From an uncultured bacterium (lineage in GTDB: Bacteria; Bacteroidota; Bacteroidia; Chitinophagales; Chitinophagaceae), in NCBI GenBank assembly GCA_903826405.1, contig CAIKEH010000049.1, positions 1 to 49,229 on the forward strand: a stretch of 49,229 bases of DNA, read 5' to 3'. The translations under genes and the position numbers were made by a program. This document shows positions 1 through 7,962 of this stretch, in pieces. A model generated the notes under the pieces. The model did no database searches. It was given only the letters and a program-made list of their open reading frames with translations, and was not told the DNA's origin. How positions within the stretch are numbered: the first letter of the stretch is position 1; the number at the start of each line of letters is the position of its first letter.

Positions 1-801
1 TCCCGTTAGCGGGATCGAGTAGTTGAACGTTCCCGATGCAGTTGGAGTGCCGCTGATCGTGATCTCGTTACTTGCCCACGAAGCCGTTACACCAGCAGGA
101 AGTCCTGTTGCCGTACCGATGCCCGTTGCACCCGTTGTAGTATGAGTGATATCAGTAAGAGCCGTGTTGATACAAAGTGTGGGGGTGCTTGATGCATCGC
201 CTGCCGTGTTGGCCGGAGTCACCGTGATCGTCACCGTACTGGAATAGTCAGCAGCACAGGCCCCGCTGGTGACCACGGCACGGTAATATGTTGTCGCAGT
301 AAGAGCACCTAATGTTAGGGTTGCGCTTGTTTCTCCAGATAAGTCATTGAAAGTTGAATTATTTGAAGACGACTGCCACTGGATCGTACCCGTGTTTCCG
401 GATAAAGTGATGTTCGTCGGAGTTGAACCGTAACATATGGTTTGATCTGGCGAAGCCGTTCCGCCGACAGAGGTGGGGTACCCTCCCACCGTAATTGACT
501 GAGAGGAAACATAAATAATAGTTTCACTATTATCTTTTATAGTGATATCATATATCCCGGGACTAAGATTAGTTATTTCGTTGGAACCTGAAAAAGTGGT
601 GTTGGAAGGGGAATTGGAAGAGCTTTGCAAAACCCAAGAAACATAGAAAGTACCGGAACTTTGTGTTGTTTCCTCCACCAGAATGCTCCCTTTGCCGTTG
701 GCACAGGTTGCATCAGTTGGCGTAATGGTAAATGACGGCGTCTGGGCAGATGCCGTCAAAAACCCAACGAGAAAGACAATAAGGGTAACAAATCTCCTCA
801 T
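1..801 (-). CDS. N-terminal part of a secreted SprB-repeat/Ig-like surface protein, truncated by the window edge
   Basis: An open frame of 267 codons starts at the ATG complementary to 799-801 and runs without a stop off the left edge, so only the N-terminus is present. It opens with a signal peptide (MRRFVTLIVFLVGFLTASAQ). Residues about 22-100 resemble a SprB-type repeat (ATCANGKGSILV followed by LSPGIYDITIKD). Residues about 110-195 form a Bacteroidota Ig-like domain (QTICYGSTP, IQWQSS, TTYYRAVV), and a third repeat with GLPAGVTASW and ISGTPTASGTFNY follows. Such proteins are usually large cell-surface adhesins exported by the type IX system, whose sorting signal would lie at the missing C-terminus. 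The base composition is more AT-rich than the genes to its right. The family type is well supported; the ligand is unknown. Confidence 0.85.
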   Translation of the reverse strand, partial: MRRFVTLIVFLVGFLTASAQTPSFTITPTDATCANGKGSILVEETTQSSGTFYVSWVLQSSSNSPSNTTFSGSNEITNLSPGIYDITIKDNSETIIYVSSQSITVGGYPTSVGGTASPDQTICYGSTPTNITLSGNTGTIQWQSSSNNSTFNDLSGETSATLTLGALTATTYYRAVVTSGACAADYSSTVTITVTPANTAGDASSTPTLCINTALTDITHTTTGATGIGTATGLPAGVTASWASNEITISGTPTASGTFNYSIPLTG

Positions 802-1465
802 GAAATAGAATTGCCTTAACCGAACATGTTATTTCATAACGGGCAAAAACAAAAAAAACCAGATCCCACACCCGACCACATTCAGGAGATCATATTTCAA
901 CCTGAAATAGGCTTGCAGACACCACAGCCCTGAAAAATCAACTTTCGCTATCCATGACCACAGGTTGAAAACCACTATCGGCTCTCGCACGGTGTAGACC
1001 AAGGATAAATTCAGCAACACAAAAACTGATCAACCTGCTGCTTTGAACAAAAAGTTCACAACAGGTAGATCCATTCTTCGTGCTTACTGAAAACGTAAGA
1101 CGACTCAGAGTGGTCTCAGAAAAATTGCTTTAGGTGGTTTAGAATAGAACATCAGTGACCAAACTATAAACATCCATTTCAATACGAAATAGAGGCAGGC
1201 CATCTAGATAGGAATAACGAATGCAGGTATTTAAAAGGGGTCGGATTTAGGGTATTAAAATTGGATAATTATAAAATTATCCGGCTAAAGATAGATGAAT
1301 AACCACTTAACCGATGATTAAATCTTGCGATTCCTTTACGATTGTGAGCAATATGTATGGAATTCGAAACTAATTAACTACTAATAAAATCGTTATCAAT
1401 GTTTTATAGGGAACAACTGTGAAGCTGGCCTCGCCTGTGTCAAGTCCATTACAAACTTTCTCTGC
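802..1465. other. Long AT-rich intergenic region
   Basis: About 660 bases separate the start of the surface-protein gene from the end of the amidohydrolase gene. I see no convincing gene. A 63-codon open frame at 829-1020 (minus) lacks a recognisable signal or domain. The stretch contains one clear inverted repeat at 1263-1282, listed separately. It should hold the promoter of the leftward surface-protein gene, but I found no TANNTTTG box there. Confidence 0.6.
1263..1282 (-). terminator. Inverted repeat, possible terminator of the amidohydrolase gene
   Basis: GGATAATT and AATTATCC form perfect 8-bp arms around the loop ATAA. Read on the minus strand, the stem is followed by AATTTTAAT, a weak U-tract. 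It lies 184 nt past the stop of the leftward amidohydrolase gene. The stem is AT-rich, so termination is only a possibility. Confidence 0.35.
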
Positions 1466-3043
1466 TCATTCCACTCCCGGCTGCTTCAACACCCAACCCG
1501 TTTTGACCTTCTCGTCATCCACCATCTTCTTCACATCCCCAAGCAGCTTTTTCGCATCATAAACGATACCATCCTTGATGGTGTACTTCACCCCTCCTAC
1601 CCGAATTGCCTGATTATTCGCATTCAATCTGATAGCCCCGGTACCATAAAGTACCTGCAGATTTTCCAGCGGATTCTGGTCGATCAAAAGCAAGTCTGCC
1701 AGCTTGCCAGGTTCTACGCTACCGAGGTCCTTCTCCTGTCCGAGTGCCTGTGCGGCATAAAGCGTCGCTGCCCGGATCACTTCAAGGGGATGGAAACCGG
1801 CCTCCCTCAAGAGCTCCAATTCCCTTATGTAACCGAAACCATACAACTGATAAATGAATCCGTCGTCGGAACCGGCAATAACACGTCCACCCCTATTCTT
1901 GTATTCATTAACGAAGGTCATCCAAAGACGATAGTTCTCCCTCCAGGCCACTTCCTGCTCTGTTCCCCAGTTGAACCAATAACTACCATGCGACACCCTG
2001 TTGGGTCCATAGTATTTCCAGAGAGAGGGAAGAGTATATGACTGATGACATTCCTGGGTACGGGCCCGTTGCAGATCACGGGATGCCTCGTAAATATTGA
2101 AGGTCGGGCAAAGCGTGAAGTCAAGCGAAATGAGCTCATCCATTACCTTATTCCATTTATCACTGCCGGGTTTTGCCGCTTCTTTCCAGAGTTTTCCGGC
2201 ATTGCCGAACCTATCCTGCTCGTTCTGATAATTATAATCCAGCGGAAAATCCTGTACCGTTCTATCGGCGAAAAGGGCTTCAGGCAACCCATACCAATGT
2301 TCCATGGAGGTCAGGCCCGCTCGTGCGGAGTTCAACACATTCCACCTTGCCACATCTATCTGAGCATGATGGCAAGCCGAACGCAAGCCCAGTCTTTTAT
2401 TCTCCTTCATGGCAGCCTCCATGATGGCCGGTGGGCCACCTCCGAATTTGATTCCATCCGCTCCTTTTTTCTGGTTATCCCTCACCCATTCAATAGCTTG
2501 TTCCGGTGTGTTGATCCCATTGGGAGCCCCCATACCGAAACCCGTATACGCGAAGATCCTGGGTGCAGTGATGGAATTGGCGGCACTTCGTTTCTTATGA
2601 TCAAGTACACCATCCAATCCATCGAAGGAACCCGGCTCCCGGATCGTTGTGATGCCGTGCGCCATCCACAGTTTGAAGACATATTCAGCCGGCGTACCCT
2701 GTTCAACACCTCCTATGTGTGCGTGCATGTCGATCAGCCCGGGGAGAATATAAAGTCCACTGCAATCCATCTCTTTCCCCCCCGTTTTCAGCTTCGGTCT
2801 TTTTTCCGGATTGACAGCCACCCCGGGATAACCAACAATATCGATCGCTACGATCCTGTTCTTCTCGATAGTGATGTCTACCGGTCCAATGGGCGGGGCA
2901 CCCGTACCATTGATGAGTGTTGCTCCCCGAAGGATCAATTGTGGATAAGGTCCGTCTCCCTCCTTGCGGTCAGGCGCTTTGGGGATCTGGGAATGAACCT
3001 GTATGAATAGTAACAGAAAAAGGAAGAAAAAAATACTGCGCAT
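1466..3043 (-). CDS. Secreted amidohydrolase family protein (imidazolonepropionase-like)
   Basis: This encodes a metal-dependent hydrolase of the amidohydrolase superfamily, predicted to act outside the cytoplasm. The frame is open to 3085, but the start at 3043 is preferred because residues 1-19 (MRSIFFFLFLLLFIQVHSQ) then form a signal peptide. The metal-binding HxH is in GLIDMHAHIGG (about residues 103-113). Further candidate ligands are the His of ACHHAQID, the His of SMEHWYG and the Asp of AGSDDGF, and the usual C-terminal strand ADLLLIDQNPLENL is present. Length (525 aa) fits the family. The substrate cannot be read from the sequence; relatives include peptidases and ring or amide hydrolases. 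It stands alone, with long non-coding stretches on both sides. Confidence 0.88.
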   Translation of the reverse strand: MRSIFFFLFLLLFIQVHSQIPKAPDRKEGDGPYPQLILRGATLINGTGAPPIGPVDITIEKNRIVAIDIVGYPGVAVNPEKRPKLKTGGKEMDCSGLYILPGLIDMHAHIGGVEQGTPAEYVFKLWMAHGITTIREPGSFDGLDGVLDHKKRSAANSITAPRIFAYTGFGMGAPNGINTPEQAIEWVRDNQKKGADGIKFGGGPPAIMEAAMKENKRLGLRSACHHAQIDVARWNVLNSARAGLTSMEHWYGLPEALFADRTVQDFPLDYNYQNEQDRFGNAGKLWKEAAKPGSDKWNKVMDELISLDFTLCPTFNIYEASRDLQRARTQECHQSYTLPSLWKYYGPNRVSHGSYWFNWGTEQEVAWRENYRLWMTFVNEYKNRGGRVIAGSDDGFIYQLYGFGYIRELELLREAGFHPLEVIRAATLYAAQALGQEKDLGSVEPGKLADLLLIDQNPLENLQVLYGTGAIRLNANNQAIRVGGVKYTIKDGIVYDAKKLLGDVKKMVDDEKVKTGWVLKQPGVE

Positions 3044-3460
3044 GGGATGTTGGTTTCTTCCTAAAAGATAAGCCGGTTTTACCATTTCCCGATATGGTCA
3101 ATGCATTATATTACCCTCTTTCAGGGTACACGAGGATGTCCCGAAAGCCCGGCCATGCTGATTATCCGTCCATATGGATGGGCCAAGGGGAATGTCTATA
3201 CATATTAAGGTATGGAGGGCTGTATGTTTAAACGCCAGACTAGCCACTATGCAGATCAATATGCCGTGCAATAGTGATGAAATTATGGTTGTGCGTATGT
3301 TCAAAACATCGCAAAGGGGATTTCAGTCAAATCCATGTTCCTGAATAGAGCACAGAGAAACATCGGCATGAATAACTTCATGCCACCGCGTTGAAAGACA
3401 TCCCTGGGGAATGATCGGCCAAAACAAGTTGATCCCGGATCACTGTTCGTAGAACGGACC
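3044..3460. other. Intergenic region upstream of the amidohydrolase gene
   Basis: About 417 bases with no supported gene. A 68-codon open frame (3098-3304, minus) has a hydrophobic N-terminus but no recognisable family, so I do not call it. No strong hairpin or consensus promoter was found. Confidence 0.5.
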
Positions 3461-3574
3461 TTACCTCACCCTCGTCATGAGTCGGCTATTGCCCTTGCAA
3501 CCATAGCCTTGCGTGTAACACGACGAAAATGCAAACGCGATGAACAGTAGAATAAAAAGAATCCCTGTCTTCAT
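3461..3574 (-). CDS. Tiny predicted lipoprotein (37 aa)
   Basis: A 37-codon frame starts at the ATG complementary to 3572-3574 and ends with TAA at 3461-3463. The product begins MKTGILFILLFIAFAFSSC, a lysine followed by a hydrophobic stretch and a lipobox-like SSC, so it should be lipidated at Cys19. The mature part is about 19 residues (YTQGYGCKGNSRLMTRVR) with a second Cys. A possible -7 box (TAATCTTG on the minus strand, 3624-3631) lies about 50 nt upstream. I recognise no function. The compact lipoprotein signal makes chance unlikely, but conservation would have to be shown. Confidence 0.6.
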   Translation of the reverse strand: MKTGILFILLFIAFAFSSCYTQGYGCKGNSRLMTRVR

Positions 3575-3914
3575 GATCTGGTGTTTTAATGTTGAATAAT
3601 TTCTATTTGCTTGACTGGGTAGGCAAGATTAGCAAAGGGAAACGGGTGTTGTGAAGCTAACCGTAAAACAAGGGGGATCGGGGGTCTTTTTGGGGAGGAA
3701 TATGCAATTTAAGCAGATCGGGGCATACTGCATTGTGCATACAAAGACTACTGGTATCGAATCGTCACGCTTCACTCATTGATCATCAAGTCCACGGGGC
3801 AAACAATGGTGGAACCAAGATCCGAATAACAGATTTCCCATTCACTCTAGATAGCCGATTTTAAAGCATTCTTTCGTAATTTACAGGACAACGCAGAAGG
3901 TCTGCCCAAGCCCG
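3575..3914. other. Divergent intergenic region between the small lipoprotein and the DUF1549/DUF1553 gene
   Basis: About 340 bases. It holds a possible minus-strand -7 box TAATCTTG (3624-3631) for the lipoprotein gene and a weak plus-strand box TAATTTAC (3877-3884) ahead of the DUF1549/DUF1553 gene. Neither has a clear TTTG at the expected spacing. No other structure is evident. Confidence 0.4.
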
Positions 3915-6461
3915 ATGGATCCTTACCGCGTCAAATCAATTCAGGTCAAAGGCTCAAGGATGATGGATGAACCCAAGTATAATTTCCGTGGAAGGAAACT
4001 GATCGCCGTCTGCATTTCACTGCTCCTCGCCGGATTAATCGCCGTATACTTGATCGAATTCACCCGTCAGCCTGAGCAGGTTACAAGTACATTCTGGCTA
4101 TGGCGTTTCCTCGGCAGGTTGCATCCCCTGACCGTACACTTTCCGATCGTACTCATACTCATAGCAGCCTTACTGGAAATATTCACCTGGAGAGCTTATC
4201 GATCGCCCCTTCGTCCCGCCATCGACCTGCTTCTTCCTGCAGGTGTCATCACTGCCGCGTTCTCTGTTGTATTCGGCCTTTTCCTGTCAAAAGACGGTGA
4301 CTATGGAGGGGATGCTTTGGCTGTTCATCAATGGACTGGAATCGCCACCTGCCTCTTGGGTGGTACAGCCTGGTGGCTGAGCCGCAGGGCCCAGAAAAAA
4401 TCGGAGAACGTATCCCTGAACAGCTATCGCACCATACTGCTGTTCACCGCCCTCGGGGTCATTATCGCCGGACATTATGGCGCGTCTCTCGCTCACGGTA
4501 AAGACTACCTGACCGCCACCCTTCCCTGGTCCTCGGATTTTGATCAATCTGCATCCTTAGGTGCCGGTACAGATTTTTCCGATAAGGATACCGCCCACCT
4601 CACACCCAAACAGGAGTTGGAACTCCAGGTCAAGGTAAGAGCCATATTCGCCCATAACTGTACCAAATGCCATGGACCGGAAAAGGTCAAGGGCGATCTT
4701 CGTCTGGATGCCAAGAATTTCGTCTTCAAGGGAGGCGAAAAAGGCCCCATCGTCGTTCCGGGTAATATCGAGAAAAGTGAAATCTTCCGGCGAATCACCC
4801 TTCCCGCCGGACACAAGGAATTGATGCCTTCAGAAGGAAAGAAACTTTCCGAGGGAGACGTAGCAGTTATCCGCTACTGGATCAAAAAAGGCACCCCATG
4901 GCCCGATGGCTCGGACAACATGCAAATCTTCCGGCTTGCACCCTTGGCTCCCCGTGACCCATCCTTACCTCCCACAACGGCGGATATCACGAATCCCATA
5001 GACCGCTGGACGAACCAATACTTCAGTTCCAACAAGATCTCCTGGCCCGCACTCGTAGACGACAGAACATACCTGAAGCGGATCAGCCTGGATATCACAG
5101 GACTGCTGCCCTCACCCGAAGAATTCAATTCCTTCATCAAGGATGTCAGACCAGATAAAAGAACCATCCGCGTCCGGGAACTCCTGAATAAAAAGGAAGA
5201 TTATGCCGCTCACTGGCTGAGCTTCTGGAACGACCTCCTCAGAAATGATTATACCGGCACGGGCTACATCACGGGAGGACGGTTCGAGATCACCGATTGG
5301 TTGTACAAAGCCATCCGTTCCAATATGCCGTACGACAGGTTGACGAAGGAATTGATCAACCCCACGGAACCTTCCAAGGGTTTCATCGAAGGGATCAAAT
5401 GGCGTGGGGTTGTGAATGCGAGCCAGCGTACCGAGATGCAGGCGGCACAGAACGTTTCGCAGGTCTTCCTGGGCCTTAACCTCAAATGCACTTCCTGCCA
5501 CAACAGCTTCATCAGCGACTGGAAGCTGGAGGATGCTTATGCTTTCGCAGATATCTTCGCCGACAGTTCACTCGAGATCAACCGTTGCGACAAACCTACC
5601 GGAAAGTACACCCATGCCCGCATGCTCTGGAAAGAGTTGGGAGATATCGACAGCAACGCGAACAAGAAGACACGGATGTCGCAGCTCGCCGATAATATCG
5701 TCAAACCCGAGAACGGCAGGTTTTATAGAACCATCGTGAACAGGGTCTGGGCCCAACTCATGGGCAGGGGTCTTGTTGAACCCGTCGACGTCATGGACAA
5801 CGAACCCTGGGATCAAGATCTGCTTGATTGGATGGCCACTCATTTCCAACAGGGTGGTAGCGACCTGCGTGAACTCATCTTCCTCATCGCGACTTCCAAA
5901 ACCTATCAGCTCCCGTCAGTAGGAATGGCAACGGCCAATGACATCGTCACCCATACGTATCAATTCAAAGGAATGGTGAAGAAAAGAATGACGGGCGAAC
6001 AGTTCTCTGACGCGGTCAGTAAAATGATAGAACCGGTGTATCCCGATTCGCTGATGATGTACAAACCCATTTACGATTCCGGATACCTTCCTTCCATTCT
6101 TTTCCGTGCCAGGGCATCCTTCGTATCAAACGACCATTTCCTGACCGCATTGGGAAGGCCCAATCGGGAAACCGTGACCTCCCGTCGGGAAACACAGGCC
6201 AACCTCCTGCAGGCATTGGAGTTGACGAACGGAGAAAGACTGAATTCCATACTGCATCGGGGTGCTGAAAAATGGAAGCGTCGGTACGGGAAAAGCGATG
6301 CCATCGTCCGGGAGATATACCATCGGGCTCTGCTGAGGGAGCCGAAGGAAAAAGAATTACAGGTAGCGATAGGTTCACTTGGCGGGGATCCATCCGTGGA
6401 CGCCATCCAGGACTTGTTCTGGTCCGTTGTGCTCTTACCCGAGTTTCAGATCATCAATTAA
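3915..6461 (+). CDS. Membrane-anchored di-heme DUF1549/DUF1553 (planctomycete-type cytochrome c) protein
   Basis: The protein has hydrophobic segments at about residues 29-48, 72-92, 104-124, 139-156 and 172-190, and the second to fourth resemble a DUF2231 membrane domain (RLHPLTVHFPIV). A cytochrome-type heme site CTKCH lies at 249-253 with a candidate axial Met in ELMPSEG at 304 (PSCyt1). A DUF1549 domain (PSCyt2) starts near 360 and contains a second heme motif CTSCH at 525-529. DUF1553 (PSD1) covers about 590-840, with NRVWAQLMGRGLVEPVD. This architecture is typical of Planctomycetes and Verrucomicrobia. It probably carries out redox chemistry outside the cytoplasmic membrane, but no reaction is established from sequence. 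ATGs at 3960 and 3963 are alternative starts. A DUF1501 gene follows 25 nt downstream, the usual partner. Confidence 0.9.
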   Translation: MDPYRVKSIQVKGSRMMDEPKYNFRGRKLIAVCISLLLAGLIAVYLIEFTRQPEQVTSTFWLWRFLGRLHPLTVHFPIVLILIAALLEIFTWRAYRSPLRPAIDLLLPAGVITAAFSVVFGLFLSKDGDYGGDALAVHQWTGIATCLLGGTAWWLSRRAQKKSENVSLNSYRTILLFTALGVIIAGHYGASLAHGKDYLTATLPWSSDFDQSASLGAGTDFSDKDTAHLTPKQELELQVKVRAIFAHNCTKCHGPEKVKGDLRLDAKNFVFKGGEKGPIVVPGNIEKSEIFRRITLPAGHKELMPSEGKKLSEGDVAVIRYWIKKGTPWPDGSDNMQIFRLAPLAPRDPSLPPTTADITNPIDRWTNQYFSSNKISWPALVDDRTYLKRISLDITGLLPSPEEFNSFIKDVRPDKRTIRVRELLNKKEDYAAHWLSFWNDLLRNDYTGTGYITGGRFEITDWLYKAIRSNMPYDRLTKELINPTEPSKGFIEGIKWRGVVNASQRTEMQAAQNVSQVFLGLNLKCTSCHNSFISDWKLEDAYAFADIFADSSLEINRCDKPTGKYTHARMLWKELGDIDSNANKKTRMSQLADNIVKPENGRFYRTIVNRVWAQLMGRGLVEPVDVMDNEPWDQDLLDWMATHFQQGGSDLRELIFLIATSKTYQLPSVGMATANDIVTHTYQFKGMVKKRMTGEQFSDAVSKMIEPVYPDSLMMYKPIYDSGYLPSILFRARASFVSNDHFLTALGRPNRETVTSRRETQANLLQALELTNGERLNSILHRGAEKWKRRYGKSDAIVREIYHRALLREPKEKELQVAIGSLGGDPSVDAIQDLFWSVVLLPEFQIIN

Positions 6462-6486
6462 TCAGACAACGTTCAAACTCGATCAT

Positions 6487-7914
6487 ATGAACAGACCGAC
6501 AGATAGAAGGCGATTCCTCAAGAACACCAGCGCCGCCACCATCGCAGCACTCGCTGCAGGAGCGCCTATGACCAATTTCCTGCTATCCTCCTGCGGAAAA
6601 AGGAAACCGGATACCAAGGCGGACACCGTGATCCTGCTCTGGATGGGTGGTGGCATGGCCCATACAGATACTTTCGATCCCAAAAGATATACCCCATTCA
6701 CCAAAGGCATGAAGGCGAACGATGTACTGAGCACTTTCCCCTCCATTCCCACCGCTATCGATGGGGTCCATTTTTCAGAAGGCCTAGGATCCATAGGCAA
6801 GGTGATGGACAAAGGAACCATCATCCGCTCCTATGTTGCTGCCGATCTCGGATTCATCCTGCATTCCCGGCATCAATATCATTGGCATACCTGCTACAAG
6901 CCTCCACAAACGGTCTCCGTCCCACATATCGGCTCCTGGATCGCGAAAGAACTCGGCCCCATGAATCCGGTCATACCCCCTTTCATAAGCATCGGCCAAC
7001 GGTTCACCGTAGGCGAAGGTGAAGAGGTAAAGGCCTTCCATACGGCAGGATTCCTCGGCAATGAATACGGTCCTTTCCTGATCCCCGATCCTTCGGCGGG
7101 TCTCGAAAGTGTGCGTCCGCCCGTGGGCATGTCCGAGTTGCGTTTCGAAAAAAGGAACCAGCTGTACAACGAACTCATCAGTGCCGGTGCGGCCGGTGAA
7201 TTCGGCAGCGATTATCAGAAGGAATCCCTTCGGCGTTCCATGGAACAAGCATACATTCTGCTGAAGTCGCCGGAAGCAGCCGCTTTCGACCTCAGCAAGG
7301 AACCCAAGGAGATCTATGACATCTACAATACTGGGCGGTTCGGGTTGGGTTGCCTGATGGCTCGCAGGCTCACCGAAAGAGGGGCCCGATTCATCAGCGT
7401 GACCACGGAATACGAACCCTTCATGAACTGGGATACTCACGACCACGGACACACGAGACTCGTGGACATGAAAAAACAGATCGATGGCCCCATTGCGCAA
7501 CTCATCAAAGACCTCGAAAGAACCGGCCGCCTCGACCGGACGCTCGTGATACTGGCCAGCGAGTTCAGCAGGGACATGATGGTGGAAGGGCGTCCCGACC
7601 TGAAAGTCCAGGAACAGGTACAGCAACCCGACATCATCACCGATATCAAGAACTATGGCATGCACCGGCACTTCACAGACGGATGCTCGATGCTGATGTT
7701 CGGCGGTGGCATCAAAAAAGGGAATGTATATGGAAAAACCGCTGACGAAAGGCCTTGCAAGACTATAGAGAACCCCATCATGATTGACCAGGTTCACCAG
7801 TCGATCTACCATGCTCTCGGGATCCCTCCCGACACCCATTACGTGATCGAGAAAAGACCTTTCTACACCACACCGGACGGAAAAGGCCTGCCCGTACTGG
7901 ATCTCTTCGCCTAA
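6487..7914 (+). CDS. Tat-type exported DUF1501 family protein
   Basis: The preferred start is the ATG at 6487 (475 aa), 25 nt after the upstream stop; the frame is open to 6379 but that part overlaps the previous gene. The N-terminus TDRRRFLKNTS is a twin-arginine signal, and LLSSC about 30 residues on could be a lipobox. The rest matches DUF1501, a branch of the alkaline phosphatase/sulfatase fold. Visible family segments are VILLWMGGGMAHTDTFDPK, NWDTHDHGH, LVILASEFSR and MLMFGGGIKKG, which hold the Asp/His residues expected for metal binding. In PVC genomes DUF1501 genes nearly always sit beside DUF1549/DUF1553 genes, as here, so the two products probably act together. The substrate is unknown. 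Confidence 0.9.
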   Translation: MNRPTDRRRFLKNTSAATIAALAAGAPMTNFLLSSCGKRKPDTKADTVILLWMGGGMAHTDTFDPKRYTPFTKGMKANDVLSTFPSIPTAIDGVHFSEGLGSIGKVMDKGTIIRSYVAADLGFILHSRHQYHWHTCYKPPQTVSVPHIGSWIAKELGPMNPVIPPFISIGQRFTVGEGEEVKAFHTAGFLGNEYGPFLIPDPSAGLESVRPPVGMSELRFEKRNQLYNELISAGAAGEFGSDYQKESLRRSMEQAYILLKSPEAAAFDLSKEPKEIYDIYNTGRFGLGCLMARRLTERGARFISVTTEYEPFMNWDTHDHGHTRLVDMKKQIDGPIAQLIKDLERTGRLDRTLVILASEFSRDMMVEGRPDLKVQEQVQQPDIITDIKNYGMHRHFTDGCSMLMFGGGIKKGNVYGKTADERPCKTIENPIMIDQVHQSIYHALGIPPDTHYVIEKRPFYTTPDGKGLPVLDLFA

Positions 7915-7918
7915 CTAG

Positions 7919-7944
7919 AATGGTCGATCCGGGGATCGACCATT
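7919..7944. terminator. Hairpin between convergent operons
   Basis: AATGGTCGATCC and GGATCGACCATT form perfect 12-bp arms separated by GG, giving a stem of about 10-11 bp with a 4-6 nt loop. It lies between the stop of the rightward DUF1501 gene (7914) and the stop of the leftward cupredoxin gene (7963), where a shared bidirectional terminator is expected. There is no long U-tract on either side. Confidence 0.65.
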
Positions 7945-7962
7945 TCGTTATGAAAATATAAT

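Noticed and set aside
829-1020. A 63-codon frame with hydrophobic parts upstream of the surface-protein gene
   Set aside because: No signal peptide pattern, no start context and an AT-rich region where short frames arise by chance.
2045-3010. A 321-codon open frame on the plus strand
   Set aside because: It lies opposite the amidohydrolase gene, whose motifs and signal peptide are clear; the translation has no recognisable domain.
3098-3304. A 68-codon frame with a hydrophobic N-terminus upstream of the amidohydrolase gene
   Set aside because: It resembles a signal peptide only loosely, and the rest has no family features; not enough to call a gene.
6784-7839. A 351-codon open frame on the minus strand
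   Set aside because: Antisense to the DUF1501 gene, with no domain; a by-product of codon bias.
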